Below are positions 25,005 to 33,835 of a stretch of DNA of 64,000 nucleotides, one piece after another. Numbering within the stretch: the first letter of the stretch is position 1; the number at the start of each line of letters is the position of its first letter. The DNA lies in assembly GCF_016907925.1 (NCBI RefSeq), contig NZ_JAFBCZ010000027.1:1-64000 (forward strand), in the 5' to 3' direction. The position numbers and the translations under genes were made by a program. The stretch is from Herpetosiphon giganteus. GTDB lineage: Bacteria; Chloroflexota; Chloroflexia; Chloroflexales; Herpetosiphonaceae. The notes below the pieces were generated by a model, which saw only the letters and a list, made by a program, of their open reading frames with translations, had not been told where the DNA came from and searched no databases.

Positions 25005-26276
25005 ATGGCGATTGATTTTAAATTATCGGAAAGCATTGATACCCAACGCCAAATGACGCAGATGGTGGCCGAGCAAATGATGCGGCCTGTCTCGCGCCAT
25101 TTCGATGAGCACGAACACGATATTCCATGGGATTACATCAATGCGATGTGGCCAATTATGCGCCAAAATCCTATGTTTGGCGTGGTCGATAAGCCCGAAA
25201 CGGCGGTCGACCATAACAAACCCAAAAAGCCCAAAACTGGCAACGTGCGCATGGTGCATTTGATCGAAGCCCTCTCATGGGGCGATGCTGGCATCTATTT
25301 AACAACCCCAGGCGGTGCTTTAGGTGGCGCTGCTGTTGCTGCTGCTGGCACCAGCGAGCAAAAAAGCCGTTTCTTGGCTCGCTTCGCCGATAGCGAAACC
25401 CCAGTCTGGGGATCGATGGCCATGACCGAGCCGCAAGCTGGCTCGGATACCTCGGCGATTCGTACCACCGCCGTGCGCGATGGCGATTCGTGGATCTTAA
25501 ACGGCGAAAAGATCTATTGTACTGGTGGTCGTTTGTCGCTCGAAGAATCACAAGGTTTGGTGGTGGTTTGGGCTACCGTTGATCCCAAGCTTGGCCGTGC
25601 TGGCATGAAGGCATTTGTGGTCGAAGCTGGCACGCCTGGAATGGAAGTGACCAAGCTTGAGCATAAGATGGGGATTCGCGCCAGCGATACTGCTGCCGTC
25701 GTTTTCACCGATTGTCGGATTCCGTTCGATAACGTGCTTGGCAACCCCGAAATTCCCAAGCCTGAAGCAACCGCCGCTAGCGCCGATGCTCCTAAGGGCT
25801 TCAAAGGCGCAATGAAAACCTTTGATGCCACCCGTCCTGCGGTTGCCGCCTCGGCCTTGGGCATTGCCCGCGCAGCCTTGGAATTGTTGCGCGAACAATT
25901 GACCGCCGCTGGCGTGGCAATTCGCGACGATGTGCCAGTCCACGAGATGAGCGCCGTCGAGCGCGATTTATTGGAGCTGGAAGCTCAGCACAAAGCAGCT
26001 TGGTTGCTCACGCTCAAAGCTGCTTGGATGATGGATTCAGGCGAAGCCAACACCGTCGAAGCCTCAGCTTGCAAAGTTAAAGCTGGCGAAGCCGCAACCG
26101 TGATCACCCAAAAAGCTGTTGAACTCTTGGGGCCATTGGGCTACACCCGCGAACTTTTGGCCGAAAAGTGGATGCGCGATGCCAAGATCAACGACATTTT
26201 TGAAGGCACTGGCCAAATCAACCGCTTGATTATTGCCCGCCGGATTTTGGGCTTCTCGTCACGCGAATTGAAATAA
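25005..26276 (+). CDS. Acyl-CoA dehydrogenase
   Basis: 423 residues. Full-length family member: N-terminal helices with a short Lys/Pro-rich insert (VDHNKPKKPKTGNVR), FAD/substrate domain (MTEPQAGSDTSAIRT, WILNGEKIYCTGG), and C-terminal domain ending GPLGYTRELLAEKWMRDAKI and NDIFEGTGQINRLIIARRIL, which includes the usual catalytic Glu (FEGTGQ). It oxidises an acyl-CoA to the enoyl-CoA, passing electrons to ETF. It follows the shorter dehydrogenase after a repeat island. A strong terminator follows. The precise chain length is not readable. Confidence 0.92.
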   Translation: MAIDFKLSESIDTQRQMTQMVAEQMMRPVSRHFDEHEHDIPWDYINAMWPIMRQNPMFGVVDKPETAVDHNKPKKPKTGNVRMVHLIEALSWGDAGIYLTTPGGALGGAAVAAAGTSEQKSRFLARFADSETPVWGSMAMTEPQAGSDTSAIRTTAVRDGDSWILNGEKIYCTGGRLSLEESQGLVVVWATVDPKLGRAGMKAFVVEAGTPGMEVTKLEHKMGIRASDTAAVVFTDCRIPFDNVLGNPEIPKPEATAASADAPKGFKGAMKTFDATRPAVAASALGIARAALELLREQLTAAGVAIRDDVPVHEMSAVERDLLELEAQHKAAWLLTLKAAWMMDSGEANTVEASACKVKAGEAATVITQKAVELLGPLGYTRELLAEKWMRDAKINDIFEGTGQINRLIIARRILGFSSRELK

Positions 26277-26290
26277 ACTGCTACTATGGA

Positions 26291-26330
26291 GCACGCAGTG
26301 GCTACGGCTGCTGCGTGCTTTTTTGTTTTT
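26291..26330 (+). terminator. Rho-independent terminator
   Basis: GCACGCAG (26291-26298) pairs with CTGCGTGC (26311-26318) and is followed by TTTTTTGTTTTT. It closes the acyl-CoA dehydrogenase region. Confidence 0.9.
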
Positions 26331-26351
26331 GGCCTAGCCACGAGGACGTTC

Positions 26352-27512
26352 ATGCAAGCACCAGCCAGTGTCATCAACCACCCCAACATTATAGAAACCT
26401 TTGGTCAAGCCAGTTTTGAGCAATTAGTCCAAGCCACCTATCAAGGCGATCCGTTGGCCGATGCAGTAATTGCTGAATTTGCCCAAGCTGGCGGCGCTGC
26501 CCGCCACGCACTCCAAACTGGCTTAACTGCTGGACTTGACCAGGTTAAAGGTGATTTTCCGGCGGTGCGTGCCTTTTTGACTGCCGCCGAAACCTTGCCT
26601 GCGTGGGTTGATGTTGCGCAGCTTGAGCGCGGCGCACAAGCCTATTGCTCAATTGGCGTGCTTTGGCTGACCTTGGCGCTTGGGCCTGGCTCGTTGGTGC
26701 ACACCTACAGCGCGCCAACGATCGCCGATCTCTTGGTGCAAACAGGCGATCTGGAACACATGGCAACCAAGCGCATCATCGAAACTGGCACATGGGGCAT
26801 GGCGATTGCGATTCCGCAAGCCTTGCAACGCGGCGGGCTTGGCTATGTGCATAGTTTGCAAGTGCGCTTGTTGCACGCCCAAATTCGCAATTCGTTGCTC
26901 AAACGCAATTGGGACCAAACCAAAACAGGCTTGCCAATCAATCAGCTGGAAATGGTGCGCACGTGGCTGGATTTTACCTATGTGCCATTTACGGCGCTGG
27001 CTCGCTTTGGCATCGATTTCACTGCTGCCGAATTAGGCGATTTGTATCATCTTTGGCGCTACATTGGCTATTTGCTCGGAATCGATCCCACCATTTATCA
27101 AAGTGTTGTTGATCAAGCTTCGGCTGCGCGTTTGTTGGATTGGGTTGATAGCAGCATGCAACCGCCCAATGCTAGCTCGCGCCGTTTGACCGCCGCCATG
27201 ATCCAATCGGTCAGTGAGTTGGTGCAACCGCTGATTAACCGTTCGTTTAAATTTTCGTTTGCCTTGGTCACAGCGCTCACTCATCATTTCCATGGTCGGC
27301 AACTTTCGCGCCAATTAGGTATCAAACGCTCATGGATAAGTGCATTTGTGCCGTTGGTGGTGCTAGCAAATCGTTGGCAACGCCGCAAATTACGCCGCAA
27401 CCAAAGCGCTTGGCAAGCCCAAATTCAAACCACTGCCAACGATTTTCACGAGCGCGTTGTCAATGCTAACCCAACCGCATATCAAGCAAAAAAAGCTGTT
27501 GAACAGCGCTAA
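26352..27512 (+). CDS. MpaB/Lcp-type (DUF2236) oxygenase-like protein
   Basis: 386 residues from the ATG at 26352 (GAGGA upstream). An open frame begins earlier but would include the terminator. All-helical protein of the MpaB/latex-clearing (DUF2236) family: AQLERGAQAYCSIGVLWL, RIIETGTWGMAIAIPQAL, VHSLQVRLLHAQIRN and YLLGIDPTIYQ. These are b-type heme proteins; Lcp cleaves polyisoprene and MpaB acts in mycophenolic acid synthesis. The His in RLLHAQIR fits the heme region of the family. It precedes the FAD oxidoreductase and ECF41 sigma gene by 71 bases. Substrate is unknown. Confidence 0.8.
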   Translation: MQAPASVINHPNIIETFGQASFEQLVQATYQGDPLADAVIAEFAQAGGAARHALQTGLTAGLDQVKGDFPAVRAFLTAAETLPAWVDVAQLERGAQAYCSIGVLWLTLALGPGSLVHTYSAPTIADLLVQTGDLEHMATKRIIETGTWGMAIAIPQALQRGGLGYVHSLQVRLLHAQIRNSLLKRNWDQTKTGLPINQLEMVRTWLDFTYVPFTALARFGIDFTAAELGDLYHLWRYIGYLLGIDPTIYQSVVDQASAARLLDWVDSSMQPPNASSRRLTAAMIQSVSELVQPLINRSFKFSFALVTALTHHFHGRQLSRQLGIKRSWISAFVPLVVLANRWQRRKLRRNQSAWQAQIQTTANDFHERVVNANPTAYQAKKAVEQR

Positions 27513-27583
27513 GCATCCATGTCACATCTGGCGTTGCTGAACCGTCTTGACTCCAGAACGTTTTTATAAACTGGAGTTTTCGC

Positions 27584-28891
27584 ATGAATAGCCAAAAACC
27601 AATGGTTGTGATCGGTGGCGGTTTAGCAGGCCTGACGGCGGCCAATTATCTGGCGCGAGCTGGTAAACAGGTGATCGTGTTGGAGCGGGCCAAAGAATTT
27701 GGTGGCCGTGCCCGCACCAATCGCGAAGCTGGCTTTGAGTTGAATTTCGGCCCGCATGCCTTATATTTGAAGGGTGCTGGCGCGCGGGTCTTGCGCGAGT
27801 TGCAGCTGATGCCAACTGGCTCGAAGCCGGTCGCGCCCGATGTGTTGTGGGTGGATAAGCAGCTGTATCCAACCAACTCGATTAAGGCGGCGCTGACTAC
27901 GCCCTTGCTCAGCCGCCGCGCTAAATGGCAATTTTTACGCACGTTTGCCAAAATTCAATTTACCAACCCAGCCGATTATGCAGATCGCAGTTTTGCCCAA
28001 TGGATTGAGCAACAGGCCGACGAGCCGCGTACCTGCCAATTGTTGGCGATGTTTGGGCGCTTGACCACCTACGGCGCTGCCAACGATCTGCAAAGTGCCG
28101 CCGCCACCCTAGAAAATATCAAAACTGGCCTTGCTGGCGTGTTGTATGTTGATCATGGTTGGCTGACGATTGTGCAAGCCTTGGTTGATAAAGCGCAGCA
28201 GTTAGGCGTTGATTTGCGTACCAGCCAACGGGTTCAGGCCATCCAACTAAGCCATGCAGGCGCAACAATTCAGCTTGCTGATGGCAGCAGCATTCAGGCT
28301 GAGGCGGTGGTGTTGGCGGTCACGCCGCAAGCAGCCAACGAATTAATTGGGGCCAAGAGCCAGCTGTTTCAACGCCATTATCAACGGATACAGCCAATTA
28401 CCGCTGCAACCTTGGATTTGGGCTTGCGCCAATTGCCCCAGCCAACGCGCCAATTTTTGTTGGGCGTTGATCAACCGTATTATGCGGTTGCCCACTCGCG
28501 TTATGCCAAACTTGCGCCGCAGGGCCAAACCATGCTGCATGTGATGAAATATCTCGACCAGCGCCAAGCGAACGATCCCAAGCAAACCCGCGCCGAATTG
28601 GAAAGCTTGCTCGACCACTATCAAGCTGGTTGGCGCGATCATCTGATTACCAGCCGATTTTTGCCTTCAATTACCGTCAGTTATGATCTGCCACAAACCC
28701 AATTTGGCGGCTTGGCCGGACGCACGCCAGTGGTTTTGGCCGATTGCCCAAATGTTTATTTGGCTGGCGATTGGGTTGGCGCTGAAGGCCAATTGGCTGA
28801 TGCTAGTTTTGCCAGCGGCTACACTGCGGCCAAAACCATGCTTCAGCCTGCGACCCAAAGCTACATGCGCACTGTAGGAGCCGTAGCATGA
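27584..28891 (+). CDS. FAD-dependent amine oxidase / phytoene desaturase-like protein
   Basis: 435 residues. N-terminal dinucleotide-binding motif VVIGGGLAGLTAANYLARAG and the second flavin signature ERAKEFGGRARTNRE place it in the amine oxidase/phytoene desaturase family. The C-terminus has NVYLAGDWVGAEGQLADAS, the FAD-contacting block. Middle residues (DQPYYAVAHSRYAKLAPQGQ) are typical of carotenoid-type members. It probably oxidises a lipid or isoprenoid. Its stop overlaps the start of the ECF41 sigma gene (ATGA at 28888), so both are translated together. Confidence 0.85.
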   Translation: MNSQKPMVVIGGGLAGLTAANYLARAGKQVIVLERAKEFGGRARTNREAGFELNFGPHALYLKGAGARVLRELQLMPTGSKPVAPDVLWVDKQLYPTNSIKAALTTPLLSRRAKWQFLRTFAKIQFTNPADYADRSFAQWIEQQADEPRTCQLLAMFGRLTTYGAANDLQSAAATLENIKTGLAGVLYVDHGWLTIVQALVDKAQQLGVDLRTSQRVQAIQLSHAGATIQLADGSSIQAEAVVLAVTPQAANELIGAKSQLFQRHYQRIQPITAATLDLGLRQLPQPTRQFLLGVDQPYYAVAHSRYAKLAPQGQTMLHVMKYLDQRQANDPKQTRAELESLLDHYQAGWRDHLITSRFLPSITVSYDLPQTQFGGLAGRTPVVLADCPNVYLAGDWVGAEGQLADASFASGYTAAKTMLQPATQSYMRTVGAVA

Positions 28892-29739
28892 ACCAAATCG
28901 AACTATTCGAGAGCTATCGTGGCTATTTGTTCGGCATCGCCTATCGCATGCTTGGTAGCGTGATGGATGCGGAAGATTGTTTGCAAGAGGTTTTTTTGCG
29001 CTGGCAAAGCCATGTTGAAGCAGTGGCAAACCCACGGGCTTGGCTGGCAACCGTAGCCACTCGTTGGTGTCTCGATCAGCTGAATACGGCGCGCCATCAA
29101 CGTGAGCAATATATCGGCGAATGGCTGCCCGAGCCGTTAATTACGCCAGCGCCAAGCAGCGAGCTTGAGCAAGCAGAATCGCTATCGACCGCGTTTTTGG
29201 TGCTTTTGGAGCGGCTTTCGCCAGCAGAACGGGCAGTTTTTTTGCTGCACAAAGTTTTTGGCTACGAATATAGCGAAATTGGCGAAATTGTGGGCAAAAG
29301 TGCGGCGGCCTGTCGCCAAATCGGCCATCGCGCAGCAGCGCATGTGGCCCAAGCCCGCCCACGCTTCAATGTGGAGCCTAGCGTGCAGCAACGGCTGAGC
29401 ACGCAATTTTTGCAAAGCTGTGCCACTGGTGATTTGGAGAGCTTGATGAGTTTACTAGCTGAAGATGTGGTGTTGCGCAGCGATGGCGGCGGTGTGGTGC
29501 AAGCGGCGCGCAATCCAATTTATGGGCCATCGGCGGTTGGGCGCTTCTTGTTGGGAGTGCTGCCAAAATTGCCTGCCAATAGCATTTTTGAGCCACGTTT
29601 GATCAACGGCCAGCCTGGGTTTGTGGCGATGGTCGATGGTCACGCCAGCGGCACATTAATCTTAGATTTGCTTGATCAACAGATTGGTGGCATTTACATC
29701 ATGCTCAATCCCTATAAATTGCAGCATTTGGCGCAATAA
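28888..29739 (+). CDS. ECF41-type sigma factor with SnoaL-like C-terminus
   Basis: 283 residues. Sigma region 2 at about 10-75 (YRGYLFGIAYRMLGSVMDAEDCLQE, part) and region 4 at about 110-165 (LSPAERAVFLLHKVFGYEYS). A SnoaL-like domain fills 170-283. The group markers are all there: WLPEP in the linker (YIGEWLPEP), DGGG (RSDGGGVVQAARNP) and the closing NPYKLQHL. In ECF41 factors the C-terminal domain controls activity in place of an anti-sigma protein. They are usually encoded next to oxidoreductases or similar enzymes, as here with the FAD protein. They often control that neighbour's promoter. Confidence 0.92.
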   Translation: MNQIELFESYRGYLFGIAYRMLGSVMDAEDCLQEVFLRWQSHVEAVANPRAWLATVATRWCLDQLNTARHQREQYIGEWLPEPLITPAPSSELEQAESLSTAFLVLLERLSPAERAVFLLHKVFGYEYSEIGEIVGKSAAACRQIGHRAAAHVAQARPRFNVEPSVQQRLSTQFLQSCATGDLESLMSLLAEDVVLRSDGGGVVQAARNPIYGPSAVGRFLLGVLPKLPANSIFEPRLINGQPGFVAMVDGHASGTLILDLLDQQIGGIYIMLNPYKLQHLAQ

Positions 29740-29780
29740 TGATCGCAAGTAGAGATTCAGCTTGTTTCACCACCCTTCCG

Positions 29781-29841
29781 TCCCGCCTCAAGGCGGGAAA
29801 CGCAGGGGGTTTTCAGCCCCCTGCACCCCCAAATATTTGGG
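29781..29841. repeat. Cluster of three adjacent perfect hairpins
   Basis: Three separate palindromes follow each other: TCCCGCCT-CA-AGGCGGGA (29781-29798), CAGGGGG-TTTTCAG-CCCCCTG (29803-29823) and CCCAAATATTTGGG (29828-29841). They lie between the convergent ECF41 and SRPBCC genes and may end transcription both ways. Bases 29880-29905 add a CTTCGCGCTCTTCGC-type repeat. No gene is visible. Confidence 0.8.
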
Positions 29842-29906
29842 TTATGGATTATTACTGTTTATGCTGTTTCTCTCCCTAAGAGTACTTCGCGCTCTTCGCA
29901 GTTCTG

Positions 29907-30377
29907 TTAGTTTCCGTGGCCGCGATATTGATTGCTGCGCAAATACTGATTGAAGGTTTCGAACTCGGCCAAATACATTTTGCGCAACAAGCCAGGCGAT
30001 AGCAGCCGCTCGATCAAGCCCATCAGGCCTGGCTTGGCCTCGGCGCGAGTGTGCAAGGTCAGTTTCGAGCGATTTTCACCATTGGGTGTGACGGTAAAGG
30101 TTGTGATAATCCCCGAATCGTAATCGGTTTCGACCAAAACACTGCCTGGGCTTGGCTCAGTCACATGCATGCGCATTGATTGTTTGCGCCCAAAAGCTTC
30201 AGTTTCGGTCACAAAAATTGTGCCTTTGCCAATGCCGCCTTGCTCGACCGTAAGGCTTTTAAAATATTTTTTCGGCACAATATGCGGATGCCCATCGCGA
30301 TAATCAGCAATAATTTGATACACCGTCTCGGCTGGGGCCTCAATATCTCCGCTTATTTCAAAGATCAGTGGTTTCAT
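29907..30377 (-). CDS. SRPBCC-family protein
   Basis: 156 residues. START/polyketide cyclase-like fold: it opens FEISGDIEAPAETVYQIIAD, has a central VLVETDYDSGIITTFTV and ends in a long helix (IERLLSPGLLRKMYLAEFET). This family binds hydrophobic ligands in a deep cavity. No ligand can be named. It is convergent with the ECF41 sigma gene across the hairpin cluster. GAGGAGC lies 8 bases before the ATG on the minus strand. Confidence 0.8.
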   Translation of the reverse strand: MKPLIFEISGDIEAPAETVYQIIADYRDGHPHIVPKKYFKSLTVEQGGIGKGTIFVTETEAFGRKQSMRMHVTEPSPGSVLVETDYDSGIITTFTVTPNGENRSKLTLHTRAEAKPGLMGLIERLLSPGLLRKMYLAEFETFNQYLRSNQYRGHGN

Positions 30378-30566
30378 ATGTGCGAGCTCCTCGCTAAAAT
30401 ATGATTAATCGTCAGCACAGATCAACGTCCACTCCATAATCGTTAAAGGTCATCGATTGTGCGATCTGTAACAAATGATTTGACTGCTATTGTAAGGCGA
30501 AATATGGTACGATACTAGCTACTAAAGACCGACATTGATTGTGTGCAGCCGCACAAAGGAGTTGCG

Positions 30567-31007
30567 ATGCAAATTATCCAAGCGGGCTTGGATGAACTTG
30601 AGCGCCTTGTGCCATTATTCGATGGCTATCGCCAATTTTACCGTCAAGCCAGCGATCGTGCTGCCGCGCGCGCTTTTTTGCACGATCGGCTGAGCAATAG
30701 TGAATCGATCATCTTTTTGGCGCAAACTCCTGAAGCAGGCGTAGGCTTCTGTCAACTGTACCCTAGTTTTTCCTCGGTTTCAATGCGGCGAATTTGGATT
30801 TTGAACGATCTGTTTGTGGCGGAGCATGCGCGGGGCCAAGGTGTGGCTTCGGGCTTGCTGAATGCTGCGCGTGATTGGGCGATTAGCACCAAGAGCAAAG
30901 GCCTCGTGCTCGAAACCGAAGTGACGAATCTGCAAGCCCAACGGCTCTACGAGCAGCATGGCTGGCAAAAAACTGTTGATGAATATTTCTATTCATTGAG
31001 TGTTTAA
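30567..31007 (+). CDS. GNAT-family N-acetyltransferase
   Basis: 146 residues from the ATG at 30567 (AAGGAG upstream). GNAT fold: acetyl-CoA binding motif A reads LNDLFVAEHARGQGVASGLL (Q/RxxGxG/A), and the C-terminal block is LETEVTNLQAQRLYEQHGW, with the usual Tyr. It acetylates an amino group of an unknown small molecule or protein. Monocistronic, followed 113 bases later by the threonine ammonia-lyase gene. Confidence 0.88.
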   Translation: MQIIQAGLDELERLVPLFDGYRQFYRQASDRAAARAFLHDRLSNSESIIFLAQTPEAGVGFCQLYPSFSSVSMRRIWILNDLFVAEHARGQGVASGLLNAARDWAISTKSKGLVLETEVTNLQAQRLYEQHGWQKTVDEYFYSLSV

Positions 31008-31067
31008 GCACGCTCAATCGTTTGCAAACCAACCAGAAATTGAAAACGGCTATGGTACAATAGCCCC

Positions 31068-31093
31068 ATTGACTCGCAACGCTGCGGGTCAAT
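31068..31093 (+). promoter_or_regulatory. Leader hairpin before threonine ammonia-lyase
   Basis: ATTGACTCGCA (31068-31078) pairs with TGCGGGTCAAT (31083-31093) through one G-T pair and a four-base loop. It sits 11 bases before the GGAGG of the next gene. It has no T-run, so control of translation or RNA stability is more likely than termination. Confidence 0.45.
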
Positions 31094-31120
31094 CCTCATT
31101 GTGGAGGAATTGAACTCACC

Positions 31121-32368
31121 ATGGTAGAAAAGTCTATGCCAACGATTGATGACATTTATGCTGCGGCCAATGTTTTAGGCCCAATTATCACCCAAACTCC
31201 ACTCTTGCCAGCTGAACAACTGAGCCAAGAACTTGGCGGCCAAATTATTTATAAAGCTGAAAATACCCAACGCGCCGGGTCATTCAAAGTGCGCGGTGCC
31301 TATACCAAAATCAATTCGCTCTCGGTTGAAGAAAAAGCCCACGGTGTCATTACCCACTCAGCAGGCAATCATGCCCAAGGTGTGGCCTTGGCTGCCCAAT
31401 TAAATGGGATTAAAGCCACCGTGGTAATGCCTGAGTTTGCGCCATTGGCCAAAATTACCTCAGCCCAGCGCATGGGCGCAGAAGTAATTTTGCATGGAGC
31501 ATCGTTTGATGATGCTGGAGCGCATGCCCGCGAATTGCAAGCCAAAACTGGCGCGATCTATGTGCATGCCTTTGATGATCCGTTTACGATTGCTGGTCAA
31601 GGCACACTTGGCCTAGAACTTGCCGATATGTTGCCTGACCAAGGTGGAACCGTGGTTGTGCCAATTGGTGGCGGCGGAATGATGGCTGGAATTGCGCTGG
31701 CCTTGCGTTCGCTGCGCCCCAATGTGCGCTTAATCGGGGTTCAGGCGGCTGGTTGCCCTTCGATGATCGCCTCGCAACAAGCAGGCAAACCTGTGGCTGT
31801 GCCGCATGCAGCGACAATCTGCGATGGGATTGCGGTCAAACGCCCAGGCGAATTGACATTGCCGATTATCACTCAATTGGTTGACGATATTGTGACCGTT
31901 GATGATGATGCTGCGGCGCGTGCTTTAGTCCATGTGTTGCAATATAGCCGCATGGTGGTTGAAGGCGCGGGTGCGGTTGGCGTGGCGGCACTGCTCGAAG
32001 GCGCAATTCGCTTGCGCCCAAATGAACCAACCTTGGTGGTGCTGAGCGGTGGCAACATCGATGGCAATTTCTTGGCACGAATTATTGAACAAGTTTTGGT
32101 CAAACAAGGCCGCTATTTGCGCGTGCGCACCAGCGTTCCTGATCGTCCGGGGAATCTTGCTCCCGTGGTGAATGCGATTGCCCAAGCTGGCGCGAATGTG
32201 ATCGACATTAACCATCGGCGGGCGGTTTGGCAACTGCCGCTTGATCGGGTGGGAATTGAGATGATTCTCGAAGTGCGCGATGAAGCGCATGGCCAATCTA
32301 TCATTGACATGTTGGAAACACACGGCTATCACATCGAGCGTTTTGGCCAACGTGTGTGGCCGGTGTAA
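31121..32368 (+). CDS. ilvA: Threonine ammonia-lyase (PLP-dependent)
   Basis: 415 residues. It turns threonine into 2-oxobutanoate and ammonia, feeding isoleucine synthesis or catabolism. The PLP lysine lies in RAGSFKVRGAYTKI, the phosphate loop in PIGGGGMMAGIAL, and HSAGNHAQGVALAA is the substrate loop. The C-terminal part (about 330-410; VRTSVPDRPGNLAPVVNAIA) is a single ACT-like domain, so the size and layout match the shorter catabolic-type enzyme. Two in-frame starts (31121 and 31136) are close; the first has the better-placed GGAGG. No ilv genes are adjacent. Confidence 0.92.
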   Translation: MVEKSMPTIDDIYAAANVLGPIITQTPLLPAEQLSQELGGQIIYKAENTQRAGSFKVRGAYTKINSLSVEEKAHGVITHSAGNHAQGVALAAQLNGIKATVVMPEFAPLAKITSAQRMGAEVILHGASFDDAGAHARELQAKTGAIYVHAFDDPFTIAGQGTLGLELADMLPDQGGTVVVPIGGGGMMAGIALALRSLRPNVRLIGVQAAGCPSMIASQQAGKPVAVPHAATICDGIAVKRPGELTLPIITQLVDDIVTVDDDAAARALVHVLQYSRMVVEGAGAVGVAALLEGAIRLRPNEPTLVVLSGGNIDGNFLARIIEQVLVKQGRYLRVRTSVPDRPGNLAPVVNAIAQAGANVIDINHRRAVWQLPLDRVGIEMILEVRDEAHGQSIIDMLETHGYHIERFGQRVWPV

Positions 32369-32412
32369 TCGATGGTTGATGCGCTTCGCATGAACTGTCT
32401 ACGGTAGGGCTT

Positions 32413-33219
32413 ATGCCAATTCGAATGATTGCAACCGATATTGACCTTACCCTGCTTGATGACCGCGGCCAATTGCCCCCGACCAATATCGAGGCATTGG
32501 CCTTAGCTGCTCGTCAAGGGATTCGCGTGGTTTTAGCCACTGCCCGCCGCCGTGAAGCTGCCCAAGAAATTGCCCAGCGTTTGCATATTCCAACCGCGCT
32601 CGTTTGCCATAATGGCGCACGCGTTTGGGATGAACGTGGGCGTGAGATTGCTCACCACACGATTGATTTAGAGTTGGCTCAGCGGATTGCCGCCATGGCT
32701 GATAAGCGTAGCTTGCCGATTGTATTTACAATTGATGAAACCAATTTTGTCACTGCGCAAGCCGCGAATTTAGTTGGTTCGCGCACTGTATCTACGCCAG
32801 TTTCGTCGCTTGAATTAATCGTGCGCTTGGCTCCGACGCGCATTTTGTGCCATGGCGAATTGGCAACCCGTGCCGTCGATGAAATTTTGGGCCGCAACTC
32901 GCAATTAAAGCAATTTCGCTATTTGCGCAGCAGCGGCGAGGTCTATTCAACCGTCATTTCACATAACGATGCCACCAAAGAACGCGCCTTGGAACATCTC
33001 TGCACAACCTGGGGCATTCAACAAAGCGAAGTATTGGCAATAGGCGATGCTGATGCTGATGTGGGGATGTTGCGCTGGGCCGGCGTTGGGGTTTCATTAA
33101 CTGGCAGTATGCAGCAAGCAATCGAGGCCGCCGATTGGGTTGCACCCTCGGCGCGCTTTGGCGGAGTTGCGGTTGCGGTGCATCGCTATGTGTTGCAACA
33201 ACAAAATGTCCGTTCCTAA
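32413..33219 (+). CDS. Cof-type HAD phosphatase
   Basis: 268 residues. HAD superfamily, class IIB: motif I ATDIDLTLLDD (nucleophile Asp and acid Asp), motif II VLATARRREAA, motif III Lys in NDATKERALEHL and motif IV AIGDADADVGML. The cap domain lies between motifs II and III. It hydrolyses phosphate from a sugar phosphate, flavin or similar compound. The next gene (rdgB) starts 12 bases after its stop, so both form one unit with a housekeeping or nucleotide-salvage flavour. Confidence 0.9.
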   Translation: MPIRMIATDIDLTLLDDRGQLPPTNIEALALAARQGIRVVLATARRREAAQEIAQRLHIPTALVCHNGARVWDERGREIAHHTIDLELAQRIAAMADKRSLPIVFTIDETNFVTAQAANLVGSRTVSTPVSSLELIVRLAPTRILCHGELATRAVDEILGRNSQLKQFRYLRSSGEVYSTVISHNDATKERALEHLCTTWGIQQSEVLAIGDADADVGMLRWAGVGVSLTGSMQQAIEAADWVAPSARFGGVAVAVHRYVLQQQNVRS

Positions 33220-33230
33220 GGTAAGGATTT

Positions 33231-33830
33231 ATGCAAAAGTTATTAATTGGTTCCAACAACGCCCATAAAGTTGGCGAGTTACGGGCAATTTTTAGTGGCT
33301 TGCCGTTCGAGTTATTGACCTTGGCCGATGCAGGCATCGATTATGAGGTTGAGGAAACTGGTACAACCTTTGTTGAAAATGCGCAGCTGAAGGCCGAAAC
33401 CTATGCCCAAATGAGTGGCTTGCCGACCTTGGCCGATGATTCTGGCCTCGAAGTGGCGGCGCTTGATGGCAAACCTGGCATTTACACTGCACGCTGGGCC
33501 TTGCCCGACCAAAATAATCCGCATCGGGCCTATGCGCGGGTGCTGGAAGAACTGAAGGGCAAGCCGTTTCACGACCGAATTGCGCGCTTTGTGTGTGTGA
33601 TTGCGATTGCATGGCCAGGCCAGCCAACCGAGGTCGTTGAGGGGATTTTGCCTGGCGTAATCGCCGAAGAGCCACGCGGGGTCGGCGGCTTTGGCTATGA
33701 TCCGGTGTTTTATCTCTTGGATTATGATAAGCATTTGGCTGAACTCGACCCTGAGGAAAAAAATCGGATTAGCCATCGTGGCCAAGCCTGTGCGCTGGCC
33801 CGCGAGGTCTTGGAGCGGCTAGCCAAGTAA
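33231..33830 (+). CDS. rdgB: dITP/XTP pyrophosphatase (RdgB/HAM1)
   Basis: 199 residues, normal for the family. It removes non-canonical purine triphosphates (dITP, XTP) from the pool. Visible family blocks: the opening LLIGSNNAHKVGELRAIFSG, the metal site ADDSGLEVAALDGKPGIYTA, GFGYDPVFYL and the closing SHRGQACALA. AAGGTAAGGA lies before the start. A large repeat island begins right after the stop. Confidence 0.95.
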   Translation: MQKLLIGSNNAHKVGELRAIFSGLPFELLTLADAGIDYEVEETGTTFVENAQLKAETYAQMSGLPTLADDSGLEVAALDGKPGIYTARWALPDQNNPHRAYARVLEELKGKPFHDRIARFVCVIAIAWPGQPTEVVEGILPGVIAEEPRGVGGFGYDPVFYLLDYDKHLAELDPEEKNRISHRGQACALAREVLERLAK

Positions 33831-33835
33831 GCATT

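Noticed and set aside
29741-29906. Small gene between the ECF41 and SRPBCC genes
   Set aside because: A 63-codon plus-strand frame covers the triple hairpin and a repeat module and has no ribosome site.
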